DNA of 64,000 nt from Paraflavitalea soli (GTDB lineage Bacteria > Bacteroidota > Bacteroidia > Chitinophagales > Chitinophagaceae): positions 2,732,546 to 2,796,545 of the forward strand of contig NZ_CP032157.1 of the NCBI RefSeq assembly GCF_003555545.1, in the 5' to 3' direction. This document shows, one piece after another, positions 26,097 through 35,322 of this stretch. The notes under the pieces were generated by a model, which saw only the letters and a program-made list of their open reading frames with translations, did not search any database and was not told the DNA's origin. The stretch's first letter is position 1; the number at the start of each line of letters is the position of its first letter. The position numbers were made by a program, and so were the translations under genes.

Positions 26097-29000
26097 ATGA
26101 TAGAAACTTGTACCATCAAAAGCAAACGCGGCAGGCCCTACGCAATCCTGCTGTCGCTGTTGCTACCCTTGCTGTCGGGCCTGGCTACCGCCCAGGAACA
26201 AAAACCTGGTAACGTGATTAAACTGTCAGGCTCCGTAAAGAGTGATGTTGGCATTGCGCTGTACAATGTAAGCATATCCGTAAAAAACACAAAGCTGGGT
26301 ACTTTTACAGATGCTGCGGGAAAATTCACCTTGAATGTGAGCGACAGCAGTGCCATTTTGGTGATCTCTTCTGTAGGTTATACAGCACAGGAAATAAGGG
26401 TTGGCCAAAGACGGCAATTTGATATTACCCTTGCTGCCACCAATAACAATATGGAAGATGTGGTGGTGATCGGTTATGGTACTGCTAAAAAGCGGGACAT
26501 TACCGGCGCCATTACCTCTATCAGCGCCAAACAAATAGAAGAACGGCAAGCCACTACCCTGGCCGATGCCCTGCAGGGCTTTGCAGCAGGCATGCTGGTG
26601 ATCAACGATGCCGGTAAACCAGGCGCCAGCGGCACCATCCAGATCAGGGGTGGTTCTACGTTTGAAGCGGGCAATGCTCCTTTGTTTGTGGTAGATGGTA
26701 TGTTGCGCGATAATGCAGACGATATCAACCCCAGCGATATTCAATCCGTGGAAGTATTAAAGGATGCTGCTTCTGCTGCCATCTACGGTTCCCGTTCGGC
26801 CAACGGTGTGATCATCATTACCACCAAACGCGGACAGGAATCAAAACCCAGGATCGATATAGCCTACCTGCGCAACTATGGCCAGATAGCCAATAAAATA
26901 CGGCAGGCCAATGCAGCCGAAGTACGGCTCTATCGCCAGATACAGAGCGGCAGCCTTGGATTACAAGGCATGAACGGCGACTCACTCAACCCAACCTATA
27001 ATGGCGATGTAAATTATATCGATGAGCTCACACAACTGGCCGTAAAAGACCAGGCCGACGTGTCTCTTTCCGGAGGTGGACAAAACTTTAGTTATTATTC
27101 AAGTTTGCGGTTTGTAAACGATATAGGCCTCATCATTAATAGCAATGCCAAACTGATGCAAGGCAGGCTCAACATAGACTGGTTTGCCTCCAAAAGAATA
27201 AAGTTTACCAACCAGATCGCTTTTGGCTGGCGCAATGTGAATGAAATTGATGAGGGTACCAGTATAGGACAGGGTTATCAGCGCGACCCGCGTTACCGGT
27301 TGTATACAGCCGACGGGGCCCTGATCCCCAACCTTGGCGGACGAAGAAATCCAGTAGCGGAAGCCTTGCTTCTAACCAGGGATGGCGAACGTTATAATGT
27401 GAACATCTTTAACCAGATGTATGTCGACTTTTCAAAATACCTGAAGTTGACCTCCAACATTAACGTTGACTTCAATAACTCCACCAATATACGGTTCAGC
27501 CCCACGATCCTCAGTACCACCAATGACAACAACAATGGCAGTGAAGCCTGGTCAAAACAATTCAACTGGCAGTTTCAGTCATTCCTCAATTATAGCAGGA
27601 GCTTTAAGGAGCACAGTGTAACCGCCTTATTGGGTACTTCCGTAGAAAACAATAGCAGCCGGAGCATTTCCGTGTCAGGTGTCAATTATGCCACAGAAGA
27701 TGTGCTCACGATGAACTCAGCCGGGCAGATCGTGGTCAGTGGTTCACCGGGCACCAGGTCAGGCGGTACAGAGAATGCCATGGCAGCAGCTTTTGGCCGC
27801 TTGTCATACAGTTATAAAGGAAAATATTCTATTAACGGAACTGTACGTTATGATGGGTCCTCCCGTGTGGGAGCAGATAACCGTTGGGGTGCCTTTCTGG
27901 CCGGTGGAGCAGCCTGGCGTTTTTCGGAAGAAAAGTTCATGGATTGGTCCAGGGGTATATTGGATGAAGGTAAACTACGGGTAAGCCTTGGGCAAAATGG
28001 TAATGAAAGAGGCGGCGATTACAGCGCCCGCCAGAAATACCGTTTTGGCAGCAATAGCTACAATGGCGTGAATGGTCTCATACTGGATAAGACCTTTGGC
28101 AACTCTACCCTCGGTTGGGAAAAGACCGTACAAAAGAATGTCGGTCTTGAACTGCAATTTTGGAAAAGGCGGATCAATGTGACGCTTGATTATTACGTCA
28201 AGTCTACTACCGACCTGCTGTATGCCCAGGAAATGCCGAAAGAAAGCGGTTATAGCCAGGTATATGTAAACGTGGGCGATATTGAGAACAGAGGGGTGGA
28301 ATTGCAGATAGGCGCCAACCTGGTACGGAATAAGAACGTGGAATGGTCTGTGAATGGAAATATTTCCTTTGAGCGCGGCAACATCAAGCGCCTGGCCAAT
28401 GGAGATTTTATCCGGGGCAATGTGGAAGGTACAGGTTCTGCCTCTTACCTGATCACCGAGGGTGGCGCTATCGGAGATTTCTATGGCTGGGTTACCGGCG
28501 GCATCTTTCAATATGATGAATCCAATGCGTTCAATGAAAAATGGGAACAGCTAACCCCTGTATTGGGATCCAATGGCGTATTGGCGGGCTATACATTTAA
28601 TGACAGACCCTATACCGGTAAAGTAAATAGCCTCTACTACCAGGACCGCAAATTAAGAGGCGGCGACAGGTGGTTTAAGAAATTCAATTTCTCCGACAGT
28701 GCCAGCGACGACCGGGATCGTGTAGTGATTGGCAATGCCCGCCCTAAATTCTACTATGCTGTCACCAACGATTTCCGGTATAAGCAATTCCGGTTGACCT
28801 TTACGGTGAATGCCAGCGTAGGTGGAAAAATATACAACTCCTTTGCACAGTCCATGAATGTATACTCTTCCAGCAATGGTATTGCCTTGCCTGCACTGAT
28901 CTATGGCGCCTGGCGCAAACCAGGTGATATAGCTCAATATCCTACCGGCAAGGAATTTAGTTCCACAGGAGGTGGCCGTACCGGCGACTACGCACTGGAA

Positions 29001-29240
29001 GACGGATCATTTGTGCGCCTTGCTTATGTGAGGTTTACTTACAACCTCAATCCACAATCACTCAAACGCATTTTTGCCAAGCGGTTAAGTGCTTATATCT
29101 ACGGAAGCAACCTGATCACCTGGACCGATTATTCCTGGTTTGACCCTGAATTTTCCAGCGGAACCCTTACACCGGGCAATGATAGTGGCCGTTACCCAAG
29201 AAGACGTGAACTGGGCATAGGACTTAACATTGGATTTTAA
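26097..29240 (+). CDS. SusC/RagA TonB-linked outer membrane protein without STN domain
   Basis: This 1047-residue protein has a signal peptide ending near ATAQ (about 33), then a carboxypeptidase-regulatory-like domain (about 40-115, IKLSGSVKSDVGIALYNVSIS), the plug (DVVVIGYGTAKKRDITGAI at about 121) and the barrel, ending in a terminal Phe. Unlike the SusC of the GH16 locus it has no STN domain, and no ECF/FecR pair is nearby, so control must differ. The upstream gene is the PQQ lipoprotein and the downstream gene is susD at 27 bases. The imported substrate is unknown; no glycoside hydrolase is in the operon. Confidence 0.93.
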   Translation: MIETCTIKSKRGRPYAILLSLLLPLLSGLATAQEQKPGNVIKLSGSVKSDVGIALYNVSISVKNTKLGTFTDAAGKFTLNVSDSSAILVISSVGYTAQEIRVGQRRQFDITLAATNNNMEDVVVIGYGTAKKRDITGAITSISAKQIEERQATTLADALQGFAAGMLVINDAGKPGASGTIQIRGGSTFEAGNAPLFVVDGMLRDNADDINPSDIQSVEVLKDAASAAIYGSRSANGVIIITTKRGQESKPRIDIAYLRNYGQIANKIRQANAAEVRLYRQIQSGSLGLQGMNGDSLNPTYNGDVNYIDELTQLAVKDQADVSLSGGGQNFSYYSSLRFVNDIGLIINSNAKLMQGRLNIDWFASKRIKFTNQIAFGWRNVNEIDEGTSIGQGYQRDPRYRLYTADGALIPNLGGRRNPVAEALLLTRDGERYNVNIFNQMYVDFSKYLKLTSNINVDFNNSTNIRFSPTILSTTNDNNNGSEAWSKQFNWQFQSFLNYSRSFKEHSVTALLGTSVENNSSRSISVSGVNYATEDVLTMNSAGQIVVSGSPGTRSGGTENAMAAAFGRLSYSYKGKYSINGTVRYDGSSRVGADNRWGAFLAGGAAWRFSEEKFMDWSRGILDEGKLRVSLGQNGNERGGDYSARQKYRFGSNSYNGVNGLILDKTFGNSTLGWEKTVQKNVGLELQFWKRRINVTLDYYVKSTTDLLYAQEMPKESGYSQVYVNVGDIENRGVELQIGANLVRNKNVEWSVNGNISFERGNIKRLANGDFIRGNVEGTGSASYLITEGGAIGDFYGWVTGGIFQYDESNAFNEKWEQLTPVLGSNGVLAGYTFNDRPYTGKVNSLYYQDRKLRGGDRWFKKFNFSDSASDDRDRVVIGNARPKFYYAVTNDFRYKQFRLTFTVNASVGGKIYNSFAQSMNVYSSSNGIALPALIYGAWRKPGDIAQYPTGKEFSSTGGGRTGDYALEDGSFVRLAYVRFTYNLNPQSLKRIFAKRLSAYIYGSNLITWTDYSWFDPEFSSGTLTPGNDSGRYPRRRELGIGLNIGF

Positions 29241-29267
29241 TTATCCGCAACGCTAAACTTATACAAT

Positions 29268-30710
29268 ATGAAACTTATCTATTTCTTCCTGGCGCTGGTG
29301 CTGACAGCCTCCCTGAGCGGATGCAGCAAGCTACTGGACAAAAAGCCGATCACCGATCTTCCGGCAGAAGAATTCTGGAAGTCGAAGAATGACCTCAAAT
29401 CCGGTATGGCAGGTGTTTATTCCGGCATTCAGCAAATGCTCAGCAACAATTACCTGATCTGGGGAGATATCCGTTCGGACAACCTGGAACAGGGTGGCAA
29501 CAATAATTTCCGGGTACATTTTGTGAATGCCCTGACGGCCACTACCGTGGGCTCCGACTGGACCCCGATATACAGCGCTATCGGCAATATCAATACCGCA
29601 CTCAAATATGTAGCTACTATCCGTAGCCGCGATGCCTCCATCAATGAAACGGAGGTCAATGATAACCTGGCACAGTTGTATGCCATGCGGGCCTACTGCT
29701 ATTTTACCATTATCAGGTTATGGGGTAAGGCGCCTATCTGGACGGAACCGTATGAAGACATTACACAATCGCCGCTGAAGGCAAGAAGTTCCGTAGACAG
29801 TGTAATGAACCTCGTGATCCTACCCGATCTCGCCAAAGCCATTTCTTTATTTGATCCCACTAAAGTAAGGGTGGTCTGGTATGTTAACGCAGGAATGGCC
29901 TACGCCCTGCTCACAGATGTATACATGTGGCGGAAAGAGTATGCCAAAGCGATCGAAGCCTCTCAAAACCTCATTGGCAAGTATGACCTGCTTCCCAAAG
30001 ACCGGTGGAAAGAATTGTTTATAGCGCCCGACCAGGACAATTCCAATAAAGCGGAAAATATCTGGAGCCTGCCCTGGGACTGGAATGTAAATGGTACTTC
30101 AGGTTTGTATAACCAGCTGTCCAATGGCAGCAACAGCGTTTCCTGTGGTATGGATATTGACCTGTATAACCGTTGGGTAGCCGACCGGTATACTGATATA
30201 CGATTCTCTTTAACTACCGATACCAATTCTACCAGCCGGCAGAAGCATCCCAAGTTCATACCCGTCAACCTGGATGCCAATAAAATGCAGATATATCCTA
30301 AGAACGGACAGCAAAATACCCACTATTGCATTTACCGGATGGCCGATATCCTGTTGTTAAGAGCCGAAGCATTGGTACACCTCAACCGGTTTCCCGAAGC
30401 GCAGGACCTGATCAATGCCGTGAAAGTAAGGGCCGGTTTAAAACCCATTATTTTAGGCGGCGGCGATGTAGAGGGCGCCGTGGATATCATTTTGATGGAG
30501 CGTCAAAAAGAGCTTTTCTGCGAATCCAAAAGATGGTACGACCTGGTGCGCAACGACCGGGTACCGACCGTCATGAACCCCATCGTATTCAGAAGGTCCA
30601 ATTTCTTATCAGATTGGGGTACGGACCTGCGCAAGATCTTATGGCCCATCAACCGAACGGTCATGAACAGCAATTCGCTGCTGGAATCCAACCCACCTTA
30701 TTCAGATTAG
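29268..30710 (+). CDS. SusD/RagB-family outer-membrane lipoprotein
   Basis: This 480-residue protein has the lipobox LSGC (Cys19). SusD hallmarks are FWKSKNDLKSGMAGVYSGIQ near the start, QLYAMRAYCYFTIIRLWG at about 142-159, LLRAEALVHLNRFPEAQDLINAVKVRAGL at about 363-391 and ERQKELFCESKRWYDLVRN at about 411-430. It partners the preceding SusC. It is followed after 21 bases by an FAS1-like lipoprotein gene, a common third gene in such operons. Ligand is not predictable. Confidence 0.93.
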   Translation: MKLIYFFLALVLTASLSGCSKLLDKKPITDLPAEEFWKSKNDLKSGMAGVYSGIQQMLSNNYLIWGDIRSDNLEQGGNNNFRVHFVNALTATTVGSDWTPIYSAIGNINTALKYVATIRSRDASINETEVNDNLAQLYAMRAYCYFTIIRLWGKAPIWTEPYEDITQSPLKARSSVDSVMNLVILPDLAKAISLFDPTKVRVVWYVNAGMAYALLTDVYMWRKEYAKAIEASQNLIGKYDLLPKDRWKELFIAPDQDNSNKAENIWSLPWDWNVNGTSGLYNQLSNGSNSVSCGMDIDLYNRWVADRYTDIRFSLTTDTNSTSRQKHPKFIPVNLDANKMQIYPKNGQQNTHYCIYRMADILLLRAEALVHLNRFPEAQDLINAVKVRAGLKPIILGGGDVEGAVDIILMERQKELFCESKRWYDLVRNDRVPTVMNPIVFRRSNFLSDWGTDLRKILWPINRTVMNSNSLLESNPPYSD

Positions 30711-30731
30711 TATATTCAAAAATTGATTGTT

Positions 30732-31412
30732 ATGAAGCATCGTAAATATAAAATGATCCTTTGGCTGCTGGTAGTGCTCACAGCTACGGCAGGTTCGGGA
30801 TGTTATAAAGCACAGAAAAGCTGGGAACACCAACCGGTGATCCTCGATCCCAATATGCATATGAACGCCTGGGAGTTGTTGAAAAGTCGTGGTGTAGGTG
30901 GTTATAAGGACACCTTGTTTGCCCTGATGATGCGGGGCGTGCAATATGCCGGCCTGGAAGAAGAATACAAAAAGGATGACAGGACCTATATATTCCTGCA
31001 GAATGCTGCCATCAGGGGTGGTGTGGATGCCTACTTCACCCAATACCAGGTGGATGATGTGGATCAGTTGGGTATACCGATCACGAGGCCGGGCACCGCG
31101 TGGGAGGAATACCCTGTAGAGCAGGTAAAGAACTATTTCCTGGGTATGATCATTGCCGGGAAATATACCTACGAAAATGTGGGGTCTAATAACATTTTTG
31201 TGAAAACCCTGTTACCGGAAGGGGCTGACCCCAATAATCCCACCAGTGAAATGGGTATCCGCAACTATCCCGGTCCCCAAAGCACCGACCTGCGCAATAC
31301 CAAGTTATGGCTCAATGCCTACCTCAATGCGCCGCGTCCTATTGAAGTGGTGGCCGGTGGATTTATTTGCACCAACGGGCCTGTGCATACCGTACAAAAA
31401 GCACCCTGGTAA
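30732..31412 (+). CDS. FAS1 (fasciclin)-like lipoprotein
   Basis: The protein is 226 residues from the ATG at 30732, with a lipoprotein signal (lipid Cys at about 24). The body looks like a divergent single fasciclin domain: NAWELLKSRGVGGYKDTLFALMMRGVQYAGL matches the FAS1 start, YIFLQNAAIR the first FAS1 box, and the C-terminal ICTNGPVHTVQKAPW the closing NGxxH box. FAS1 domains mediate surface and matrix adhesion. It is the last gene of the operon and is followed by a terminator-like hairpin. The fold call rests on these three motifs; the middle is too divergent to place. Confidence 0.65.
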   Translation: MKHRKYKMILWLLVVLTATAGSGCYKAQKSWEHQPVILDPNMHMNAWELLKSRGVGGYKDTLFALMMRGVQYAGLEEEYKKDDRTYIFLQNAAIRGGVDAYFTQYQVDDVDQLGIPITRPGTAWEEYPVEQVKNYFLGMIIAGKYTYENVGSNNIFVKTLLPEGADPNNPTSEMGIRNYPGPQSTDLRNTKLWLNAYLNAPRPIEVVAGGFICTNGPVHTVQKAPW

Positions 31413-31436
31413 AGAGAGCGTTGATCTGGTTTTGAT

Positions 31437-31471
31437 AAAAGGGGTTGTGGCGAAGCTGCAATCCCTTTCTT
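31437..31471 (+). terminator. Probable terminator of the MBG-PQQ-SusCD-FAS1 operon
   Basis: AAAAGGGGTTG (31437-31447) pairs with CAATCCCTTT (31459-31468), with one G:T pair, and is followed by CTTTAT. Confidence 0.5.
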
Positions 31472-31529
31472 TATGTTAGGTGGAACCATAAACAGCGCTT
31501 TTTGCCACCCTACAATGTCGCTTTTACCC

Positions 31530-31561
31530 TTGCCGGGTATGAGAGATAGTCAATAAGTTTG
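31530..31561 (+). promoter_or_regulatory. Promoter of the DUF4287 gene
   Basis: TTG (31530-31532) and TAAGTTTG (31554-31561, exact TAnnTTTG) are spaced by 21 bases. The start would lie around 31567, leaving a leader of only about 14 bases. Confidence 0.6.
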
Positions 31562-31580
31562 TGTTATAAAATTGTAACCC

Positions 31581-31799
31581 ATGTCATTCCAGGCTTACCT
31601 CGACAACATCAAAGCAAAGACCGGCAAGAAACCCGAAGAGTTTGTGAAGCTGGCAGAAAAGAAGAAGTTCATTCAAAAGGGCGTGCTCGACCCCAAAGTA
31701 AAAGCCGGCCAGATCGTACAATGGCTCAAGGATGATTTTAACCTAGGTCATGGTCACGCCATGGCGATCGTAGCCTATTTTAAGGGTAAGCGGGATTGA
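31581..31799 (+). CDS. DUF4287 small protein
   Basis: This 72-residue protein matches DUF4287 over its whole length: SFQAYLDNIKAKTGKKPEEF at the start, a lysine-rich middle and the diagnostic WLKDDFNLGHGHAMAIVAYF near the end. Family function is unknown; it is a small cytoplasmic helical protein. It is transcribed from its own consensus promoter and lies convergent to the leu operon, whose terminator separates them. Confidence 0.88.
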   Translation: MSFQAYLDNIKAKTGKKPEEFVKLAEKKKFIQKGVLDPKVKAGQIVQWLKDDFNLGHGHAMAIVAYFKGKRD

Positions 31800-31826
31800 G
31801 TAACTAAAGTTTGCATGTCCGCCTCA

Positions 31827-31864
31827 TAAAAAATGGCTAAACAATCAACAGACAGCTTAGCCAT
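31827..31864 (-). terminator. Terminator of the leuCD-cimA-leuB operon
   Basis: ATGGCTAA (31833-31840) and TTAGCCAT (31857-31864) form an 8-bp stem. It is followed on the minus strand by a T6 run (plus A run 31828-31833). It lies 20 bases after the leuB stop. Confidence 0.65.
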
Positions 31865-31883
31865 TCCTATCAATTCTATCTCC

Positions 31884-32957
31884 TTACAGGTATTTCAACA
31901 CTGCTGCACCCATCGCTTCTGTGCCGAGTATCTTATCGGCAGGCGTGGCAGCATCAGCTATATCGCGCGTCCGGAAACCAGCTTTCAATACTTTATCAAC
32001 AGCGCTGATAACGAGTTCAGACTCGGCCTTCAGACCAAATGAAATGTCCAGCAGCAAAGCAGCTGATAAAACTGACGCCAGGGGATTGGCTACTCCTTTG
32101 CCTGTGATATCATGCGCCGAACCGTGGATAGGCTCATACACGCCCGTACCATCGCCAATAGAGGCCGATGCCAGCATACCCATGGAACCAGCGATCTGTG
32201 ATGCTTCGTCCGTAAGAATATCACCAAAGAGGTTGGCAGTCACCACCACATCAAAACGGCGCGGGTCTTTGATGAGCAGCATAGCTGCAGCATCTACAAA
32301 CTGGTGTTCTACTTCAATATCAGGATACTCCAGGGCCACTTTCTGCACCACTTCTCTCCACAGCCTGGACGTTTCAATGACGTTGGCTTTATCTACAGAA
32401 CACAGCTTCTTACCGCGGGTGCGGGCTGCATCAAATGCTTTGCGGGCAATGCGCTCTACTTCATAGCGGCTGTATTCAGCAATATCATAAGCCGTGTCGC
32501 CATTATTCTTCCTTCCTTTTTCTCCAAAATAAATATCACCGGTCAGTTCACGGAAGAACAGGATATCAGCACCTTTTAATATCTCGGGTTTGATGCTGGA
32601 AGCGCCCAGCAGCTCATCAAATAATTTGATGGGGCGCAGGTTGGCGTACAAACCCAGCTCCTTGCGCATTTTCAGCAATCCTTGTTCCGGTCTTACTTTG
32701 GCTGAAGGATCGTTGTCATATTTTGGATGGCCTACTGCACCAAACAATACAGCATCCGACTTTTTCATCTTTTCCAATGACTCATCCGGTAAAGGAACAC
32801 CTGTTGCTTCAATAGCAACATGCCCGATGAGGGTTTCATCATAGGTAAATGTATGTCCGAATTTTGCAGCAATAGCATCCAATACTTTTTTACCAACTGC
32901 TGTTACTTCCTGCCCTATTCCATCGCCTGGAACAATTAAGATATGCTTTGTAGCCAT
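31884..32957 (-). CDS. leuB: 3-isopropylmalate dehydrogenase
   Basis: This 357-residue NAD-dependent beta-decarboxylating dehydrogenase has ILIVPGDGIGQEV at the start and FGAVGHPKYD, FFRELTGDIYFGEKGRK and the substrate/metal motif NLFGDILTDEASQIAGS, followed by EPIHGSAHDITGKGVANP. It oxidises 3-isopropylmalate in leucine synthesis, and in a citramalate pathway also 3-methylmalate to 2-oxobutyrate. Last gene of the leuC-leuD-cimA-leuB run. A long hairpin in the 130-base gap before it could influence its expression. Confidence 0.96.
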   Translation of the reverse strand: MATKHILIVPGDGIGQEVTAVGKKVLDAIAAKFGHTFTYDETLIGHVAIEATGVPLPDESLEKMKKSDAVLFGAVGHPKYDNDPSAKVRPEQGLLKMRKELGLYANLRPIKLFDELLGASSIKPEILKGADILFFRELTGDIYFGEKGRKNNGDTAYDIAEYSRYEVERIARKAFDAARTRGKKLCSVDKANVIETSRLWREVVQKVALEYPDIEVEHQFVDAAAMLLIKDPRRFDVVVTANLFGDILTDEASQIAGSMGMLASASIGDGTGVYEPIHGSAHDITGKGVANPLASVLSAALLLDISFGLKAESELVISAVDKVLKAGFRTRDIADAATPADKILGTEAMGAAVLKYL

Positions 32958-33007
32958 TAGAGATTGTTATGATTTAGATATTCTGATTGGAAAATTTACC
33001 GTAGACT

Positions 33008-33061
33008 AAGGTGAGTCGCCCTGTAGCGCTGCAAGTGCCGTGCGGCAGGGCGGCCCACCTT
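33008..33061. repeat. Long inverted repeat between cimA and leuB
   Basis: AAGGTGAGTCGCCCTG (33008-33023) pairs with CAGGGCGGCCCACCTT (33046-33061) over 16 positions, with one mismatch and one G:T, around a 22-base GC-rich loop. No T run follows on either strand, so it is not a simple terminator. It may be a REP-like element or an mRNA processing or stability hairpin within the operon. Confidence 0.6.
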
Positions 33062-33087
33062 TTCAGTTGCCGGCAAAAGCAATTGCC

Positions 33088-34608
33088 TCAAATTTGATTC
33101 AACATTTTTTGAGTAGCCTTGATCGCAGACACCGTCTGGTCACTATCAAGCCCCCTTGTAATGAATTCCTTACCATTATAGCTCCAGGTGATGACCGTTT
33201 CGCACAAGGCGTCACTTTTACCACCGGGCGGTATACGCACCGCATAGTCAGTAAGGGAAGGCAATTCCTGCTTGCGCTTCTTATACACTTTCTTCAGTGC
33301 ATTCATGAAGGCGTCATATTGACCATCACCTTGCGCATGTTCTTCAAACAGCTCTCCTTCTATGGATATCTTCAGCGTTACCGAAGGGTTGAGGTTCTTG
33401 GAATGCGTGAGCACATAGTTCTCAATCGTCACCTTCTCTTCAATGGTATTGCTGTTCAGTACATCAGAAATGATATACGGCAGGTCGGCCTGCGTTACCA
33501 CTTCCTTCCTGTCGCCCAGTTCAATAATACGCTGCGTTACCTTCTTCAGATCGGGGTCCGACAGGTGCAGCCCCAGTTGCGCCAGGTTATTTTCAATATT
33601 GGCCTTACCGCTTGTTTTGCCGAGTGCATATTTACGCTGGCGGCCAAACCGCTCAGGCATCAGGTCGCTGAAATACAGCTTGTTCTTTTTATCTCCATCC
33701 GCATGGATGCCGGCTGTTTGCGTAAATACATTCTCCCCTACTACCGGCTTGTTGACAGGGATACGGAAACCGGAAAAGGTTTCCACCAGCTTGCTCACCG
33801 TATACAATGATTTTTCTACCACCGAAGTTTTGACCGTTGGCAGGAAATCGTTCAGCACTGCAATGGCGCTCGCCAGCGGCGCATTGCCGGCTCTTTCTCC
33901 CATACCATTGATGGTAAGGTGAATACCATGCGCACCCGCCTTGATGCCTTCCAGCACATTGGCAGTACCCAGATCATAATCATTGTGGGCATGGAAATCG
34001 AAATGAAGACCGGGATATCGTTGAACTATGGAAGAGATAAACTCATATACTTCTGAAGGGATCAGTACACCCAGTGTATCCGGCAACATCACCCTTTTCA
34101 CAGGTTGGTGCTGCAGGAAATCCAGGTATTGGAACACATATTCCCTCGAATGCCGCATACCATTGCTCCAGTCTTCGAGGTATACATTACACTCCAGCCC
34201 TTTTTTCCTGGCCAGGGCTATCACTGCGGCTACTTCCGCAAAATGTTGCTCTGGTTTCTTCTTAAGTTGATGGGTAAGGTGATTGAGCGAGCCCTTCGTA
34301 AGCAGGTTCATTACTTTGGCCCCCGCCTTTTGCATCCACTGTACCGATACATCACCATCCACAAAAGTGAGTACTTCCACTTTATGAAGAAGTCCCTTGG
34401 CCTTAGCCCATTTGGTAATGGCTTTTACCGCAGCAAATTCACCATCCGATACCCGGGCAGAGGCAATTTCGATCCGGTCAACTTTTACATCCGTCAGTAA
34501 AAGCTGGGCAATGGTTAACTTTTCCGATGCCGTGAAAGAGACCCCGCTGGTTTGCTCACCATCCCGGAGGGTAGTGTCCATTATTTCAAGATACCTGGAA
34601 GAAGACAT
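33088..34608 (-). CDS. cimA: (R)-citramalate synthase-like enzyme with LeuA dimer domain
   Basis: This 506-residue member of the 2-isopropylmalate/citramalate synthase family has an N-terminal TIM barrel with DTTLRDGEQT (Arg15, Asp16) and the metal-binding HAHNDYDLGTAN, a linker with GENVFTQTAGIHADGDKKNKLY, and a C-terminal LeuA_dimer regulatory domain (about 375-506) containing YAVRIPPGGKSDALCET. Over its length it closely resembles Leptospira citramalate synthase. Leu80, Leu103 and Tyr143 occupy the places of that enzyme's pyruvate-pocket residues Leu81, Leu104 and Tyr144. I therefore favour pyruvate plus acetyl-CoA to citramalate (isoleucine route) over leucine-specific LeuA. It is commonly auto-annotated as alpha-isopropylmalate synthase. 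It lies 20 bases after leuD. Confidence 0.75.
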   Translation of the reverse strand: MSSSRYLEIMDTTLRDGEQTSGVSFTASEKLTIAQLLLTDVKVDRIEIASARVSDGEFAAVKAITKWAKAKGLLHKVEVLTFVDGDVSVQWMQKAGAKVMNLLTKGSLNHLTHQLKKKPEQHFAEVAAVIALARKKGLECNVYLEDWSNGMRHSREYVFQYLDFLQHQPVKRVMLPDTLGVLIPSEVYEFISSIVQRYPGLHFDFHAHNDYDLGTANVLEGIKAGAHGIHLTINGMGERAGNAPLASAIAVLNDFLPTVKTSVVEKSLYTVSKLVETFSGFRIPVNKPVVGENVFTQTAGIHADGDKKNKLYFSDLMPERFGRQRKYALGKTSGKANIENNLAQLGLHLSDPDLKKVTQRIIELGDRKEVVTQADLPYIISDVLNSNTIEEKVTIENYVLTHSKNLNPSVTLKISIEGELFEEHAQGDGQYDAFMNALKKVYKKRKQELPSLTDYAVRIPPGGKSDALCETVITWSYNGKEFITRGLDSDQTVSAIKATQKMLNQI

Positions 34609-34628
34609 AATCGTTAGAGCTGTTTTAA

Positions 34629-35225
34629 TTAATAGAGGCTTTTCGCAGCAAATGACTGGATCTCCGTTTTCATAGCCTGTAAGTAATCAATATCATCATA
34701 GCCATTGATCATGTTGTCCTTCTTATAGCCATTGATATCAAATGATTCCTGCTCTCCTGTAGCCAGGATCGTAATGGTTTGCTGGGGAAGGCTCACCTCC
34801 AGCTGGGTATTGGGATCGGCTTCTATAGCCTTGAATATCTTATCCAGGAATTCAGGACTCACCTGCACTGGCAAAATGCCGACGTTGAGCGAGTTATTTT
34901 TGAAGATATCTGCAAAAAAGCTGGATACCACACAGCGGAAACCATAATCATAGATGGCCCAGGCAGCGTGTTCACGGCTGCTGCCGCTGCCGAAGTTGCG
35001 GCCGCCTACCAGTATCTTACCGGAATAGATGCTGTTGTTTAAAACAAAATCCTTTTTAGGGGTGCCATCGCCATTGTAACGCCAGTCGCGGAAAAGATTG
35101 TCCCCAAATCCTGTGCGTTCCGTTGCCTTTAAGAAACGTGCCGGAATGATCTGGTCAGTATCTACATTTTCTATCGGCATGGGAACCGCTGCACTTGTCA
35201 AAACGGTGAATTTATCGTAAGCCAT
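34629..35225 (-). CDS. leuD: 3-isopropylmalate dehydratase small subunit
   Basis: This 198-residue aconitase-swivel subunit has [40 protein letters not shown] and [17 protein letters not shown] in the expected order. With LeuC it isomerises 2- to 3-isopropylmalate, and citramalate to 3-methylmalate in the citramalate route. It starts 126 bases after leuC, in a spacer carrying two short heptanucleotide repeat tracts, and precedes cimA by 20 bases. Confidence 0.96.
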   Translation of the reverse strand: MAYDKFTVLTSAAVPMPIENVDTDQIIPARFLKATERTGFGDNLFRDWRYNGDGTPKKDFVLNNSIYSGKILVGGRNFGSGSSREHAAWAIYDYGFRCVVSSFFADIFKNNSLNVGILPVQVSPEFLDKIFKAIEADPNTQLEVSLPQQTITILATGEQESFDINGYKKDNMINGYDDIDYLQAMKTEIQSFAAKSLY

Positions 35226-35233
35226 GTTGTATA

Positions 35234-35265
35234 AGCTGCGAGCTGTGAGCTTCGAGCCACGAGCT
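35234..35265. repeat. Heptanucleotide tract NNGAGCT in leuC-leuD spacer
   Basis: After an initial AGCT, four 7-base units follow directly: GCGAGCT, GTGAGCT, TCGAGCC, ACGAGCT (35238-35265). The period is 7, not 3, so it is not coding. Confidence 0.65.
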
Positions 35266-35322
35266 CTTGTTGATGAATGTTGTTAATGATCTGTATACTT
35301 CCGATTACTGTACTCCCAATCC

